Positions 43,420 to 51,550 of a stretch of DNA of 64,000 bases are shown piece after piece. The notes beneath the pieces are model-generated. The model was given only the letters and a program-made list of their open reading frames with translations. It made no database searches and was not told the origin of the DNA. Position numbers and translations under genes: made by a program. Source of the stretch: UBA1737 sp964541525. GTDB taxonomy: Bacteria > Bacillota_I > Bacilli_A > ML615J-28 > CAG-313. The stretch spans positions 14,518 to 78,517 of the forward strand of contig CAZIQF010000005.1 of NCBI GenBank assembly GCA_964541525.1, read 5' to 3'. Position 1 is the stretch's first letter. Every line of letters begins with the position of its first letter.

Positions 43420-44375
43420 ATGAATAAACAATTTGATGTGATTACATTTAATGATCAAGATATATGTTTAGAAGTTAATTTTGATCAAGAAAATGATACA
43501 GTATGGTTATCTCAAAAACAAATGTCTGAGTTATTTGATGTTTCTACTGACAATATTGGTTTACATATTAAAAATATTCTTTCTTCAGGAGAGTTAGATC
43601 TAACAACTATCGAGGAATACTCGGTTGTTCAACAAGAAGGGAATCGTAAAGTAAAAAGAAAAATTAAGTTTTATAATCTTGACATGATAATTTCTGTTGG
43701 ATATCGTGTTAATTCTAAAAAAGGCATTTTATTTAGAAAATGGGCTAGTAATATTTTGAAGCAATATTTATTTGATGGATATGTTGTAAACGAAAAAAGA
43801 TTAGCTTATTTAGAAAAACAAATTAATTTAATATCTATTGCTTCAAGATTAGATGAGAAATTAATAACTGATGAAGGAAATAAAATATTAGAAACAATAA
43901 TTAATTATAATAAAGCTCTAAGCTTACTAGATGATTATGATCATCAAATAATTAGTAAACCTGATGGAACATTAGGCTGTTATAAATTAACATATGAAGA
44001 ATGTCGTAAAATAATTGATTCTATGAAATTTGAATCAACTATTTTTGGAGTAGAAAAAGATGGAAGTTTTAATTCTAGTATTAATGCGATATATCAAAGT
44101 GCATTTGGTGAAGATATATATATAAATCTATAGAAGAAAAATCAGCCAATTTATTATATTTCATAACCAAAAATCATTCATTTGTTGATGGTAATAAACG
44201 TATAGCAGCAAGTATCTTTTTATATTTTTTAGATAAGAACAATTTATTATATATTAATGGAAATAAAAGATTATCTGATTCAGCACTTGTAGCAATAACT
44301 ATATTGATTGCTGAAAGTAAGCCTGAAGAAAAAGAAATAATAATTGATTTAATAATGAATTTTTTAACTATGTAA
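43420..44375 (+). pseudogene. RhuM-Fic protein, frameshifted at a TA repeat
   Basis: The first reading (43420-44133, 237 residues) is the RhuM domain: VWLSQKQMSELFDVSTDNI, YNLDMIISVGYRVNSKKG and FRKWASNILKQYL. It ends after FGEDIYINL. Removing one TA from the tract at 44114-44124, (AT)5A, joins it to the second piece: GEDIYKSIEEKSANLLYFIT, then HSFVDGNKRIAA, the Fic motif HxFxxGN(K/R)R, to the TAA at 44375. Restored length is about 318 residues, normal for RhuM-Fic proteins. Fic domains AMPylate or otherwise modify proteins; RhuM genes often sit beside type I restriction systems. AAGAGG precedes the ATG. A repeat slip may be reversible. Confidence 0.85.
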
Positions 44376-44467
44376 TACTATAAGGTAATATATAAATAAA
44401 ATCCAAACGAACAAAACTACAATCACATATAATTAGTAAGGAATAAGATGTAGAAAAGAAAAAAGAT

Positions 44468-44499
44468 AGATATGTCATATTATTTGGCATATCTTTTTT
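44468..44499 (+). terminator. Terminator downstream of the RhuM-Fic gene
   Basis: AGATATG (44468-44474) pairs with CATATCT (44488-44494), then TTTTT. Confidence 0.7.
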
Positions 44500-44609
44500 G
44501 TAATATTTTGACTTTACAATTTTCAAAAAATAAAAATAAAACCAAATTACAACCATTTGTGAAAGAAATGTAGTATAATAGATATAGAATTAGAAAACTG
44601 GAGGTCTAT

Positions 44610-44855
44610 ATGACAGAAACAGAAATTATTAAAGAAGTAAAAAAAGTAATTAAGAAATTACGGCCATATTTAAATCAAGATGGTGGCGACTTGGATTTCG
44701 TTGATTTTCGTGATGGTATTGTCTATATCAAATTATTAGGAGCTTGTATTGGTTGTTCAAGTAGTGATGACACAATCAAAAATAGTATTGAAGCGATGAT
44801 GTTAGAAGAAGTACCAGGGGTTATTGGCGTTGAAAAAGTTGAGGAAGAACTATAA
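44610..44855 (+). CDS. nfu: NifU C-terminal domain (Nfu) iron-sulfur scaffold
   Basis: An 81-residue protein consisting of the Nfu domain only: LRPYLNQDGGDLDFVDF near residue 17 and the cluster-binding motif GACIGCSSSDDTI with C-x2-C near residue 50. Two such subunits hold a 4Fe-4S cluster for delivery to target enzymes. GGAGG lies 7 bases before the ATG, and a TATAAT at 44574-44579 is a likely -10. Its stop overlaps the start of the next gene by one base. Confidence 0.9.
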   Translation: MTETEIIKEVKKVIKKLRPYLNQDGGDLDFVDFRDGIVYIKLLGACIGCSSSDDTIKNSIEAMMLEEVPGVIGVEKVEEEL

Positions 44856-45187
44856 TGAAACCAGGAGATATTGTGGTTGCGAAAGTAACTAATATTGTTG
44901 GCTATGGTGCTTTCGTCAGTGTTGGTGAATATGATGGATTAGTGCATATTTCCGAATTTTCGGATAACTTTGTTAAAACGATTAATGACTTTGTTAGTGT
45001 TGGTCAAGAAATCAGACTTCGAGTATTAGAGATTGATGAAGTTGAAAAACGAGTTAAATTGAGCTATAAACAACTTCATAAAACTAGGGGTGTTAAATGT
45101 CGTGTTCCTGAATATAAAATCGGCTTTGAAAGTTTAAACAACAAACTAGAGGGATGGATTGAAAAATACTCTGATTTGGAGGAATAG
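44855..45187 (+). CDS. S1-domain RNA-binding protein (CvfD/YabR-like)
   Basis: A 110-residue protein with one S1 domain in residues 1-75: GDIVVAKVTNIVGYGAFVSV and DGLVHISEFSD, then RVLEIDEVEKRVKLSYKQ. The C-terminal extension of 35 residues is basic and aromatic, as in the general stress protein 13/CvfD group, which binds the ribosome and regulates translation. It is coupled to nfu by an overlapping stop and start, and its own end contains the binding site of the next gene. Confidence 0.85.
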   Translation: MKPGDIVVAKVTNIVGYGAFVSVGEYDGLVHISEFSDNFVKTINDFVSVGQEIRLRVLEIDEVEKRVKLSYKQLHKTRGVKCRVPEYKIGFESLNNKLEGWIEKYSDLEE

Positions 45188-45188
45188 T

Positions 45189-45740
45189 ATGATTAAAAAG
45201 ATATGTTTATTAATGGTGATATTGATGAGTTTAACTTTATCAAGTTGTACAAAACAAGATGAACTAATGGGAAACTATCCTAGTTTAACAGATAAAAAAC
45301 ATGTCATCAAAACAATTAATGCTGAAACAGCAGTAAAAAAAGTCAGTAATCAAGAATCATTTATATTATTATTAGGTTTTGAAGCATGTCCATGGTGTCA
45401 AGCAATTATGCCAGAATATAATGAAGCTGCGAAAGAACTAGGTATTAATGAAGTTTATTATTTGGATATCTTAGATATGCGTGATAATCCAGATTCAAGT
45501 GACAGAATTTATTATCTAGCACTGGAAAATTATTTTAGTGAAGCCAAAGATCAAGCAAAAAATCGAATAAATGCTCCAACCATTTTAGGAATTAAAAATG
45601 GTAAATTGGTTGGTTATCATTTAAATACAGTTGCATCACATATCAAGAATGAAAGCGGAATTCTTCCACCAATGACAGATGAACAAAAAACAGAATTAAA
45701 ATTAGTGTTAACAGAAATTTTTAATAAAGTTTATAAATAA
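45189..45740 (+). CDS. Thioredoxin-like lipoprotein with CPWC active site
   Basis: A 183-residue protein with a lipoprotein signal ending LTLSSC (cysteine near residue 20), then a thioredoxin-like domain: FILLLGFEACPWCQAIMPEY near residue 60, and a later cis-proline region INAPTILGIKNGK. It would act at the outer face of the membrane in disulphide reduction, isomerisation or formation. The ATG at 45189 lies 5 bases after GGAGGAATAG, which overlaps the end of the S1 gene; a longer frame exists but gives no signal peptide. Confidence 0.85.
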   Translation: MIKKICLLMVILMSLTLSSCTKQDELMGNYPSLTDKKHVIKTINAETAVKKVSNQESFILLLGFEACPWCQAIMPEYNEAAKELGINEVYYLDILDMRDNPDSSDRIYYLALENYFSEAKDQAKNRINAPTILGIKNGKLVGYHLNTVASHIKNESGILPPMTDEQKTELKLVLTEIFNKVYK

Positions 45741-45779
45741 AGTATAAAAATAATTGGTTAAAAATAAAATACATTGGTG

Positions 45780-46439
45780 ATGAAAATGAAAAAGAATGTA
45801 ACTTTATTTTTAACTTTTATTATTGTTATGATTACATTATTAACTGCATCAACAATTTATCAAGCTAATACATATCCTTCAATTGTAATTGATCCTGGAC
45901 ATGGAGGCTTTGATGGTGGAGCAACGATTAATAATTGCTTAGAAAAAGATATTACATTAACTGCTAGTTTAATGATTGGAGAACTATTAGAAAAAACGGG
46001 ATATAAAGTAACATATACTAGAAAAAAAGATATTGCATTGGATAACGCTAAAGTTAAAGATATGCAGAAACGTTTAAAAATAATTAATAAAGAATCAACA
46101 ATAATATATATATCTGTTCATGCTAATATCTATTCAAGTAATATTGCTCGTGGTGCGCAAACGTTTTATAATAGTAATAATCCCGCATCAGCATTACTTG
46201 CAGATTATATCCAAGAAGCATTGGTATCTGAAGATAAATTAAATAAAAGAAAAGCTAAAGGAATTACGGGGAAATACCTTCTTGATCAAGCCACATCTGT
46301 TGGATGTATTGTTGAACTTGGCTTTATGAGCAACGAAGAAGAATTAAAAACATTAACTGATGAAAAACTCTTAGAAAAACGTTGTTTAATGATTTATTTA
46401 GGAGTCTTAAAATATTTACAAACAGATATCAAATACTAA
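45780..46439 (+). CDS. cwlD: N-acetylmuramoyl-L-alanine amidase, CwlD-like
   Basis: Amidase_3 enzyme of about 219 residues with an N-terminal membrane anchor. Motifs are IVIDPGHGGFDGGA near residue 37 (first zinc His), CLEKDITLTAS with the zinc Glu, ISVHANIYSS with the second His, and VELGFMSNEEEL with the catalytic Glu. In spore formers CwlD strips peptide from muramic acid as the first step to cortex lactam. Its size fits CwlD. Two ATGs (45780 and 45786) are possible and the binding site is weak (GGTG). Confidence 0.8.
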   Translation: MKMKKNVTLFLTFIIVMITLLTASTIYQANTYPSIVIDPGHGGFDGGATINNCLEKDITLTASLMIGELLEKTGYKVTYTRKKDIALDNAKVKDMQKRLKIINKESTIIYISVHANIYSSNIARGAQTFYNSNNPASALLADYIQEALVSEDKLNKRKAKGITGKYLLDQATSVGCIVELGFMSNEEELKTLTDEKLLEKRCLMIYLGVLKYLQTDIKY

Positions 46440-46455
46440 AGTTTTAGGAGTATTT

Positions 46456-46953
46456 ATGAAAAAAATCGAATTTAAAGTATGTGGAAGCGAGAAGATGATT
46501 CTACTGGGAAAACTATTGACAAGTTTTGCCTATCCTAATTTAGTTATCGCCTTAAATGGTGATTTAGGATGTGGAAAGACAACCTTTACCAAAGGAATAG
46601 GGATAGCACTAGGAATCAAACGTGTAATTAATAGTCCTACTTTCACAATTATGAAAACATATGAAGTTACAAATAAAGTAAATAATATTGAAATGTTATA
46701 TCATTTAGATGTATATCGTTTAAACAATAGTGCAGATGACTTTAGTTTAAGTGAATACTTTGAATGGGGTGGTTTAACTGTTATTGAATGGGCTGAAATT
46801 ATTGATGATTTATTACCAGATAATTTATGGAAAATGGTAATTAAAAATGATGGTGAAAATCAAAGAATTGTTGAGTTAGAATTTTTAGATGATACTAATT
46901 ATTTGGATGTAGAAACAGTTTTAAGGAGTAATGATTATGAAATTATTAATTGA
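46456..46953 (+). CDS. tsaE: tRNA t6A synthesis ATPase TsaE
   Basis: A 165-residue P-loop protein. LNGDLGCGKTTFTKG (near residue 33) is Walker A, SPTFTIMKTYEV is the family switch I-like strand, HLDVYRL is the Walker B-equivalent, and GGLTVIEWAE closes the fold. TsaE binds the TsaB-TsaD dimer and energises threonylcarbamoyl-adenosine formation on tRNAs that read ANN codons. It overlaps tsaB by 17 bases and heads the complete set tsaE-tsaB-rimI-tsaD. Confidence 0.92.
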   Translation: MKKIEFKVCGSEKMILLGKLLTSFAYPNLVIALNGDLGCGKTTFTKGIGIALGIKRVINSPTFTIMKTYEVTNKVNNIEMLYHLDVYRLNNSADDFSLSEYFEWGGLTVIEWAEIIDDLLPDNLWKMVIKNDGENQRIVELEFLDDTNYLDVETVLRSNDYEIIN

Positions 46954-47518
46954 TAGTTCAACTAACTATTTATTTCTAGCAGTTATTAATGGTGAAACAA
47001 TTAAAACACTAATCAGATGTGGTAAAAATGATCATTCTGAAACCTTAGTCGATACACTTAATAACTTTCTAAAAGCAAATAACTATAATTTACAAGATGT
47101 TAAAGAACTTTTAATTGGTAGAGGACCAGGGTCTTATACAGGATTAAGAATTGCAGGAACAGTCGGTAAAGTATTAGCTTACGTAAATAACATAGATTTA
47201 TATAGTTTTTCATCATTGGACTTAATTTTATCAAGTGTTGTAAGTAAAGATGGTAATTATCTGCTTACCATTGATGCGAAGAAAAATCATAGTTATTATA
47301 AAACTGCAATAATTAAAAATGGAAAGATAACCTGTAGTGAAGAATTATTTGCTGAAAACACAGTCTTTAATGAATACCCTAATTATCAAATTTTAACTAT
47401 TAATGAAGAACTATTTAAAACAGGAAAAATTCTTGCCGAAAACATCATTAAATATCAGCTATATCGACAAGAGAATGAATTTGAATATACACCAAATTAT
47501 ATTAGAAGTGGTATTTAA
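46937..47518 (+). CDS. tsaB: tRNA t6A synthesis scaffold TsaB
   Basis: A 193-residue inactive paralogue of TsaD that dimerises with it. The family's IGRGPGSYTGLRIAG motif is near residue 62, and LLIDSSTNYLFLAV forms the first strands. The ATG at 46937 has AAGGAG upstream, inside the tsaE coding region. The following rimI start is adjacent to its stop. Confidence 0.92.
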   Translation: MKLLIDSSTNYLFLAVINGETIKTLIRCGKNDHSETLVDTLNNFLKANNYNLQDVKELLIGRGPGSYTGLRIAGTVGKVLAYVNNIDLYSFSSLDLILSSVVSKDGNYLLTIDAKKNHSYYKTAIIKNGKITCSEELFAENTVFNEYPNYQILTINEELFKTGKILAENIIKYQLYRQENEFEYTPNYIRSGI

Positions 47519-47947
47519 ATGATAAGTTATCAAAGATTAACAAAAGCAGATATCAAACAAGTTGTTTTATTAGAAGAAGAACTTTTACAAGAAACATTAG
47601 GAATTGAAATGTTAGAAAGTGAATTAAATAATCCTACTGTTTGCTTCTTAACCGCTAAAGATAATTTAAAAGTAGTAGGATATATCGGTTTATATGTCTA
47701 TTTAGATGAAGGCGAAATCTTAAACTTTGTGGTAGATGAGTCATATCAAAGACAAAATATTGGTTCAACTTTATTAAATAAAGTAATTGAACAATATAAT
47801 TTAAAAAAAATTACTTTAGAAGTAAGGGAACACAATCAAAAAGCAATCAATTTCTATATCAAAAACAACTTTAAAAAAGTAAATATAAGAAAGCATTACT
47901 ATAAAAATGGTGATAACGCGATAGTAATGATGAAGGTAATAAAATGA
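47519..47947 (+). CDS. rimI: Ribosomal-protein alanine acetyltransferase RimI-type
   Basis: GNAT acetyltransferase of 142 residues. The acetyl-CoA loop is VDESYQRQNIGSTLLNKVI near residue 72, preceded by a strand with EILNFVV and followed by LEVREHNQKAINFYIKNNF, the classical RimI C-terminal motif. RimI acetylates the N-terminus of ribosomal protein S18. It begins directly after the tsaB stop and overlaps tsaD by 4 bases (ATGA). Confidence 0.88.
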   Translation: MISYQRLTKADIKQVVLLEEELLQETLGIEMLESELNNPTVCFLTAKDNLKVVGYIGLYVYLDEGEILNFVVDESYQRQNIGSTLLNKVIEQYNLKKITLEVREHNQKAINFYIKNNFKKVNIRKHYYKNGDNAIVMMKVIK

Positions 47948-48903
47948 AAATATTAGCAATCGAAACTAGTTGTGATGAAACAGCATTAGCAGTCGTTGAA
48001 GATGGAAGAACAATTATTAGTAATGTTGTATATACACAAATTGATATTCATACTAAGTTTGGTGGAGTCGTACCTGAGGTTGCAAGTAGAGAACATATTG
48101 CAAAAATCACATATGTAATTGATGCATGTATGAAAGAAGCAAATCTAACTTTTGCAGAATTAGATGCAGTAGCAGTAACTAAAACGCCAGGTTTAATTGG
48201 CTCATTAATGGTTGGAATTAATGCAGCAAAAGCTATCGCTTTAAGTTATAATAAACCCTTAATCTATGTTAATCATATTCATGGACATATATATGCTAAC
48301 TATCTAGTTGAAGACTTTACTTTTCCTTTACTTGCATTAGTAGTATCGGGGGGACATACTGAACTAGTTTTAATGAAAGATCATATGGAATTTGAAATCA
48401 TCGGTGAGACTTTAGATGATGCAGTAGGAGAAGCATATGATAAGATTGCAAGAGTAGTAAATGTGGGATACCCTGGTGGACCAATAATCGATAAAATGGC
48501 TAAACTAGGAAGTCCTAATTATAAACTACCCCATATTTTACTTGCGAAAGATTCCTATGATTTTAGTTTTTCCGGATTAAAATCAGCCGTAATCAATCTT
48601 CATCACAATGCAATGCAAAAATGTGAAGAACTAAATAAAAATGATTTAGCAGCAAGTTTCCAAGATGCAGTTATCGATGTATTAGTATCAAAAACAAAAC
48701 GAGCAGCACTTGAATTTGGAGTAAAACAAGTGATTATTGCTGGTGGTGTAGCGGCTAATCAAGGTTTAAGACAAGCGATGAAAACAGCATTAGATGATAT
48801 TAATATCAAATTAACAGTGCCACCATTTAAGTATTGTACTGACAATGCTGCAATGATTGGTGCGGCTGCTTATTTTACATATTTAAAAAATAAATCAGAA
48901 TAA
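47944..48903 (+). CDS. tsaD: tRNA N6-threonylcarbamoyltransferase TsaD
   Basis: Catalytic subunit of t6A synthesis, 319 residues. ETSCDETALAVV starts the ASKHA fold, SREHIAKI carries the first part of the metal site, NHIHGHIYANYL the HxxxH-type metal ligands near residue 111, and VSGGHTEL plus GVAANQGLR nucleotide contacts. CTDNAAMIGAAAY near the C-terminus holds the last ligand. It is the final gene of the cluster; a terminator follows. Confidence 0.95.
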   Translation: MKILAIETSCDETALAVVEDGRTIISNVVYTQIDIHTKFGGVVPEVASREHIAKITYVIDACMKEANLTFAELDAVAVTKTPGLIGSLMVGINAAKAIALSYNKPLIYVNHIHGHIYANYLVEDFTFPLLALVVSGGHTELVLMKDHMEFEIIGETLDDAVGEAYDKIARVVNVGYPGGPIIDKMAKLGSPNYKLPHILLAKDSYDFSFSGLKSAVINLHHNAMQKCEELNKNDLAASFQDAVIDVLVSKTKRAALEFGVKQVIIAGGVAANQGLRQAMKTALDDINIKLTVPPFKYCTDNAAMIGAAAYFTYLKNKSE

Positions 48904-48910
48904 AAAATAG

Positions 48911-48954
48911 AAGTAAGAATCGAAGAAAATGTTTTTTAGGTTCTTACTTTTTTA
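48911..48954 (+). terminator. Terminator after tsaD
   Basis: AAGTAAGAA (48911-48919) pairs with TTCTTACTT (48941-48949), followed by Ts. Confidence 0.85.
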
Positions 48955-48980
48955 AAATATTTTTAGTTTTTGCATAAGAA

Positions 48981-49009
48981 TTGATTAAAAAAAATAAATG
49001 TGATAAAAT
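48981..49009 (+). promoter_or_regulatory. Promoter of the decarboxylase-biotin operon
   Basis: TTGATT (48981-48986), 17-base spacer, TAAAAT (49004-49009). The leader then holds a small GCTTTTTT/AAAAAAGC hairpin (about 49024-49042) before AAGGAG. Confidence 0.7.
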
Positions 49010-49079
49010 AAATTGAAAAATTGGCTTTTTTTAGAAAAAAGCAATTCATAAAATCAAAAAAATAAAAAGGAGAAAAAAG

Positions 49080-50471
49080 ATGAGTGTAAAAATTGTTGAT
49101 ACTTCATTAAGAGATGGTCATCAATCATTAATTGCAACTCGACTTACAACTGCTGATATTTTACCAGTTGCTGAACTTTTAGACAAAGCTGGATATCACG
49201 CTCTTGAAGTATGGGGTGGTGCCACATTTGATGCATGTTTACGTTTTTTAAATGAAGATCCATGGGAAAGATTAGATTTAATTCGTAAAGCATGTCCTAA
49301 TACTAAATTACAAATGTTATTTAGAGGACAAAATATCTTAGGATATCGTCATTATTCAGATGAAGTAGTAGAAAAATTTGTTCAAAAGTCATTAGAACAT
49401 GGAATTAATATTATTCGAATTTTTGATGCATTAAATGATTTAAGAAATTTAAAAAGTGCTGTTGATGCAACAAATAAGTATAAAGCACAATATGATGGTC
49501 ATTGTCAAATTGCTTTATCATATACAACAAGTCCAGTTCACACAATTGATTATTATGTAGAACTTGCTAAAGAAGTTGAAAAAATGGGTGCAGATTCAAT
49601 CTGTATCAAAGATATGGCAGGGGTACTTCTACCTAATGATGCGTATGAATTAATCTCACGTTTAAAACAAAGTGTATCACTTCCATTGGAATTGCATACA
49701 CACTGTACAGGTGGAATTGCTGAAATGACAATAATGAAAGCAATTGAAGCTGGTTGTGATATCGTTGATACGGCTTTATCTCCATTTTCTGGTGGTACTT
49801 CGCAACCATGTACAGAAAGTTTGCAATATGCACTTACAGGAACTGAATATGATCCACATCTTAATTTAGATTATTTGAAAAAAGCTTGTGAAAAATTAAC
49901 AGTGGTAAAAGATCGCTTTTTACAAGAAGGACTACTTAATCCGAAAGCACTAACTGTTAATCCTAATATTTTAAAATATCAAGTACCTGGTGGAATGTTA
50001 TCTAACCTTATGAGCCAATTAAAAGGTCAAAATGCAATGGATAAATATGAAGAAGTATTAAAAGAAATTCCACGTGTAAGAAAAGATTTAGGTTACCCAC
50101 CACTTGTAACACCACTTTCACAAATGGTTGGTACTCAAGCCGTTATGAATGTTTTATTTAAAGAACGTTATAAATCATGTCCAAAAGAAATAATTGAATA
50201 CTTAAAAGGTAATTATGGACAAGCACCAGCACCAATTAATGAAGAAATTAGACACAAAATTATTGGTGATGCAAAAGTAATTACTCATCGTCCTGCGGAT
50301 GATATTGCTCCTGAATTTGAAGCAATGAAAGCTAAATATGCTGATATTTGTGAATCTGATGAAGATGTATTATCTTGTGCATTATTTGAAAATGTTGCAG
50401 TAAAATTCTTAGAAGCAAAGAAAAAAGCAAATAATCAAGAAATCGTTGAATTCAACGTACATATTGGGTAG
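49080..50471 (+). CDS. oadA: Sodium-pump decarboxylase alpha subunit (carboxyltransferase, oxaloacetate type)
   Basis: Cytoplasmic carboxyltransferase of 463 residues that moves CO2 from oxaloacetate (or a related acid) to biotin. DTSLRDGHQSL at the start and LEVWGGATFD carry metal and substrate contacts; the carbamylated-lysine region is ADSICIKDMAGVL near residue 172, and the metal histidines are in LELHTHCTGG near 205. The PYC_OADA domain ends near 450, and no biotinyl domain is fused; it is supplied by the separate gene at 51203. It starts the operon oadA-oadG-carrier-oadB-bioY-birA. Oxaloacetate is likely, other substrates cannot be ruled out. Confidence 0.9.
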   Translation: MSVKIVDTSLRDGHQSLIATRLTTADILPVAELLDKAGYHALEVWGGATFDACLRFLNEDPWERLDLIRKACPNTKLQMLFRGQNILGYRHYSDEVVEKFVQKSLEHGINIIRIFDALNDLRNLKSAVDATNKYKAQYDGHCQIALSYTTSPVHTIDYYVELAKEVEKMGADSICIKDMAGVLLPNDAYELISRLKQSVSLPLELHTHCTGGIAEMTIMKAIEAGCDIVDTALSPFSGGTSQPCTESLQYALTGTEYDPHLNLDYLKKACEKLTVVKDRFLQEGLLNPKALTVNPNILKYQVPGGMLSNLMSQLKGQNAMDKYEEVLKEIPRVRKDLGYPPLVTPLSQMVGTQAVMNVLFKERYKSCPKEIIEYLKGNYGQAPAPINEEIRHKIIGDAKVITHRPADDIAPEFEAMKAKYADICESDEDVLSCALFENVAVKFLEAKKKANNQEIVEFNVHIG

Positions 50472-50479
50472 GTGATGAC

Positions 50480-51190
50480 ATGAAAAAAGGATTTAAATTA
50501 TTAACATTAGTTATCGCATTCTTTTTAGTTATTAATCTTGCTAGTTGCAGTAGTAAAGAATCTAACCTAGATTTAAAAGATGTGACAATTCCAGTAGTTA
50601 TAGATATTAGTACTGAAGATAAAGTATTTTTAGGATATTATACTTTTGATGCAGAAACTAAAACGGGAACGCTATATACAGTAGGTGCTAGTATTCCTGG
50701 AGGTCAATATGAAGAAGTATTTATTGATGTAAAAGAAGAAGCACTTCCTTCTTATGCTAATGGTAGAAATGGCTTAAAATTTGCTGGTTGGTATCCAACA
50801 GCAGCATTTACTAATGGTGCTAAATTATCATCACTAGCTGCAATGGACAGTGATGCAGATGGCGTTATTTATGCTAAATATATTACATATGGTGATGCAG
50901 GAATCATTGCTGTTGTATGTGTTATCATTGTATTTAGTATGCTTGCCTTATTATGGGGAATTGTATCATTATTTAAATATATTAAGCCAAAAGCTGAAAA
51001 TAAGCAACAAACTAGTGCTAGTTCGGCAAATAATGCTAGTGCACCAATTGCAAATGCACCAAAACAAGCATTTACAATTGAAGATATTAAAGATGAAGAT
51101 ATGATGGTAGCTGCTTTAGTTGCTACAATTGATTATCATAATGAAACTAATGAAGATGTAAGAGTAGTTTCAATTAAACAAATTGGATAG
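50480..51190 (+). CDS. Unusual OadG-like subunit: lipoprotein with InlB-B-like ectodomain
   Basis: A 236-residue protein in the position of the gamma subunit of the pump, whose normal size is 80-120 residues. Residues 1-23 are a lipoprotein signal (INLASC). Residues about 30-135 are an outside domain, with KFAGWYPTAAFTNGAKLSSL and DGVIYAKYI reading as an InlB B-type repeat. A membrane helix (AGIIAVVCVIIVFSMLALLW) follows near 140-163, then a polar Ala/Gln/Ser-rich linker and a C-terminal end, AALVATIDYHN to VVSIKQI, like that of OadG. The lipid anchor and helix give two membrane contacts. The fit to OadG is by position and C-terminus. Confidence 0.7.
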   Translation: MKKGFKLLTLVIAFFLVINLASCSSKESNLDLKDVTIPVVIDISTEDKVFLGYYTFDAETKTGTLYTVGASIPGGQYEEVFIDVKEEALPSYANGRNGLKFAGWYPTAAFTNGAKLSSLAAMDSDADGVIYAKYITYGDAGIIAVVCVIIVFSMLALLWGIVSLFKYIKPKAENKQQTSASSANNASAPIANAPKQAFTIEDIKDEDMMVAALVATIDYHNETNEDVRVVSIKQIG

Positions 51191-51202
51191 GAGAAAAAGG
51201 AA

Positions 51203-51544
51203 ATGAAAATTTATAAAGTTAAAGTTAATGGAAAAGTTTATGAAGTTGAATTAGAAAGTGTTAGTGAAGCAGCTGGTAATATTCAAGCACCAGTAGAACC
51301 TGCACAACAAGCACCAGCAGCAAGTGGTGCTGATTATGAATTAAAAGCACCGATGGCTGGTACAATTTTAGATGTTAAAGTCAGTGTTGGTCAAAGCGTT
51401 AAAGCTGGTGATGTTGTTTGTATTTTAGAAGCAATGAAACTAGAAAATGAAGTAGTAGCTGATAAAGCTGGTGTTGTTAAATCAATTGCTGTTAGTAAAA
51501 ATACTGCAGTTCAAAATGGTCAATTATTGGTAGTTATTGGATAA
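51203..51544 (+). CDS. Biotin carboxyl carrier protein of the decarboxylase
   Basis: A 113-residue protein: an N-terminal strand region (KIYKVKVNGKVYEVELE), a flexible Pro/Ala/Gln-rich linker (residues 25-45), and a biotinyl domain with ILEAMKLENEV, whose lysine near residue 80 is the site of biotin attachment. It shuttles CO2 from the alpha to the beta subunit, as GcdC/MmdC carriers do. GGAGAAAAAGG precedes the ATG. Confidence 0.93.
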   Translation: MKIYKVKVNGKVYEVELESVSEAAGNIQAPVEPAQQAPAASGADYELKAPMAGTILDVKVSVGQSVKAGDVVCILEAMKLENEVVADKAGVVKSIAVSKNTAVQNGQLLVVIG

Positions 51545-51550
51545 GATATT

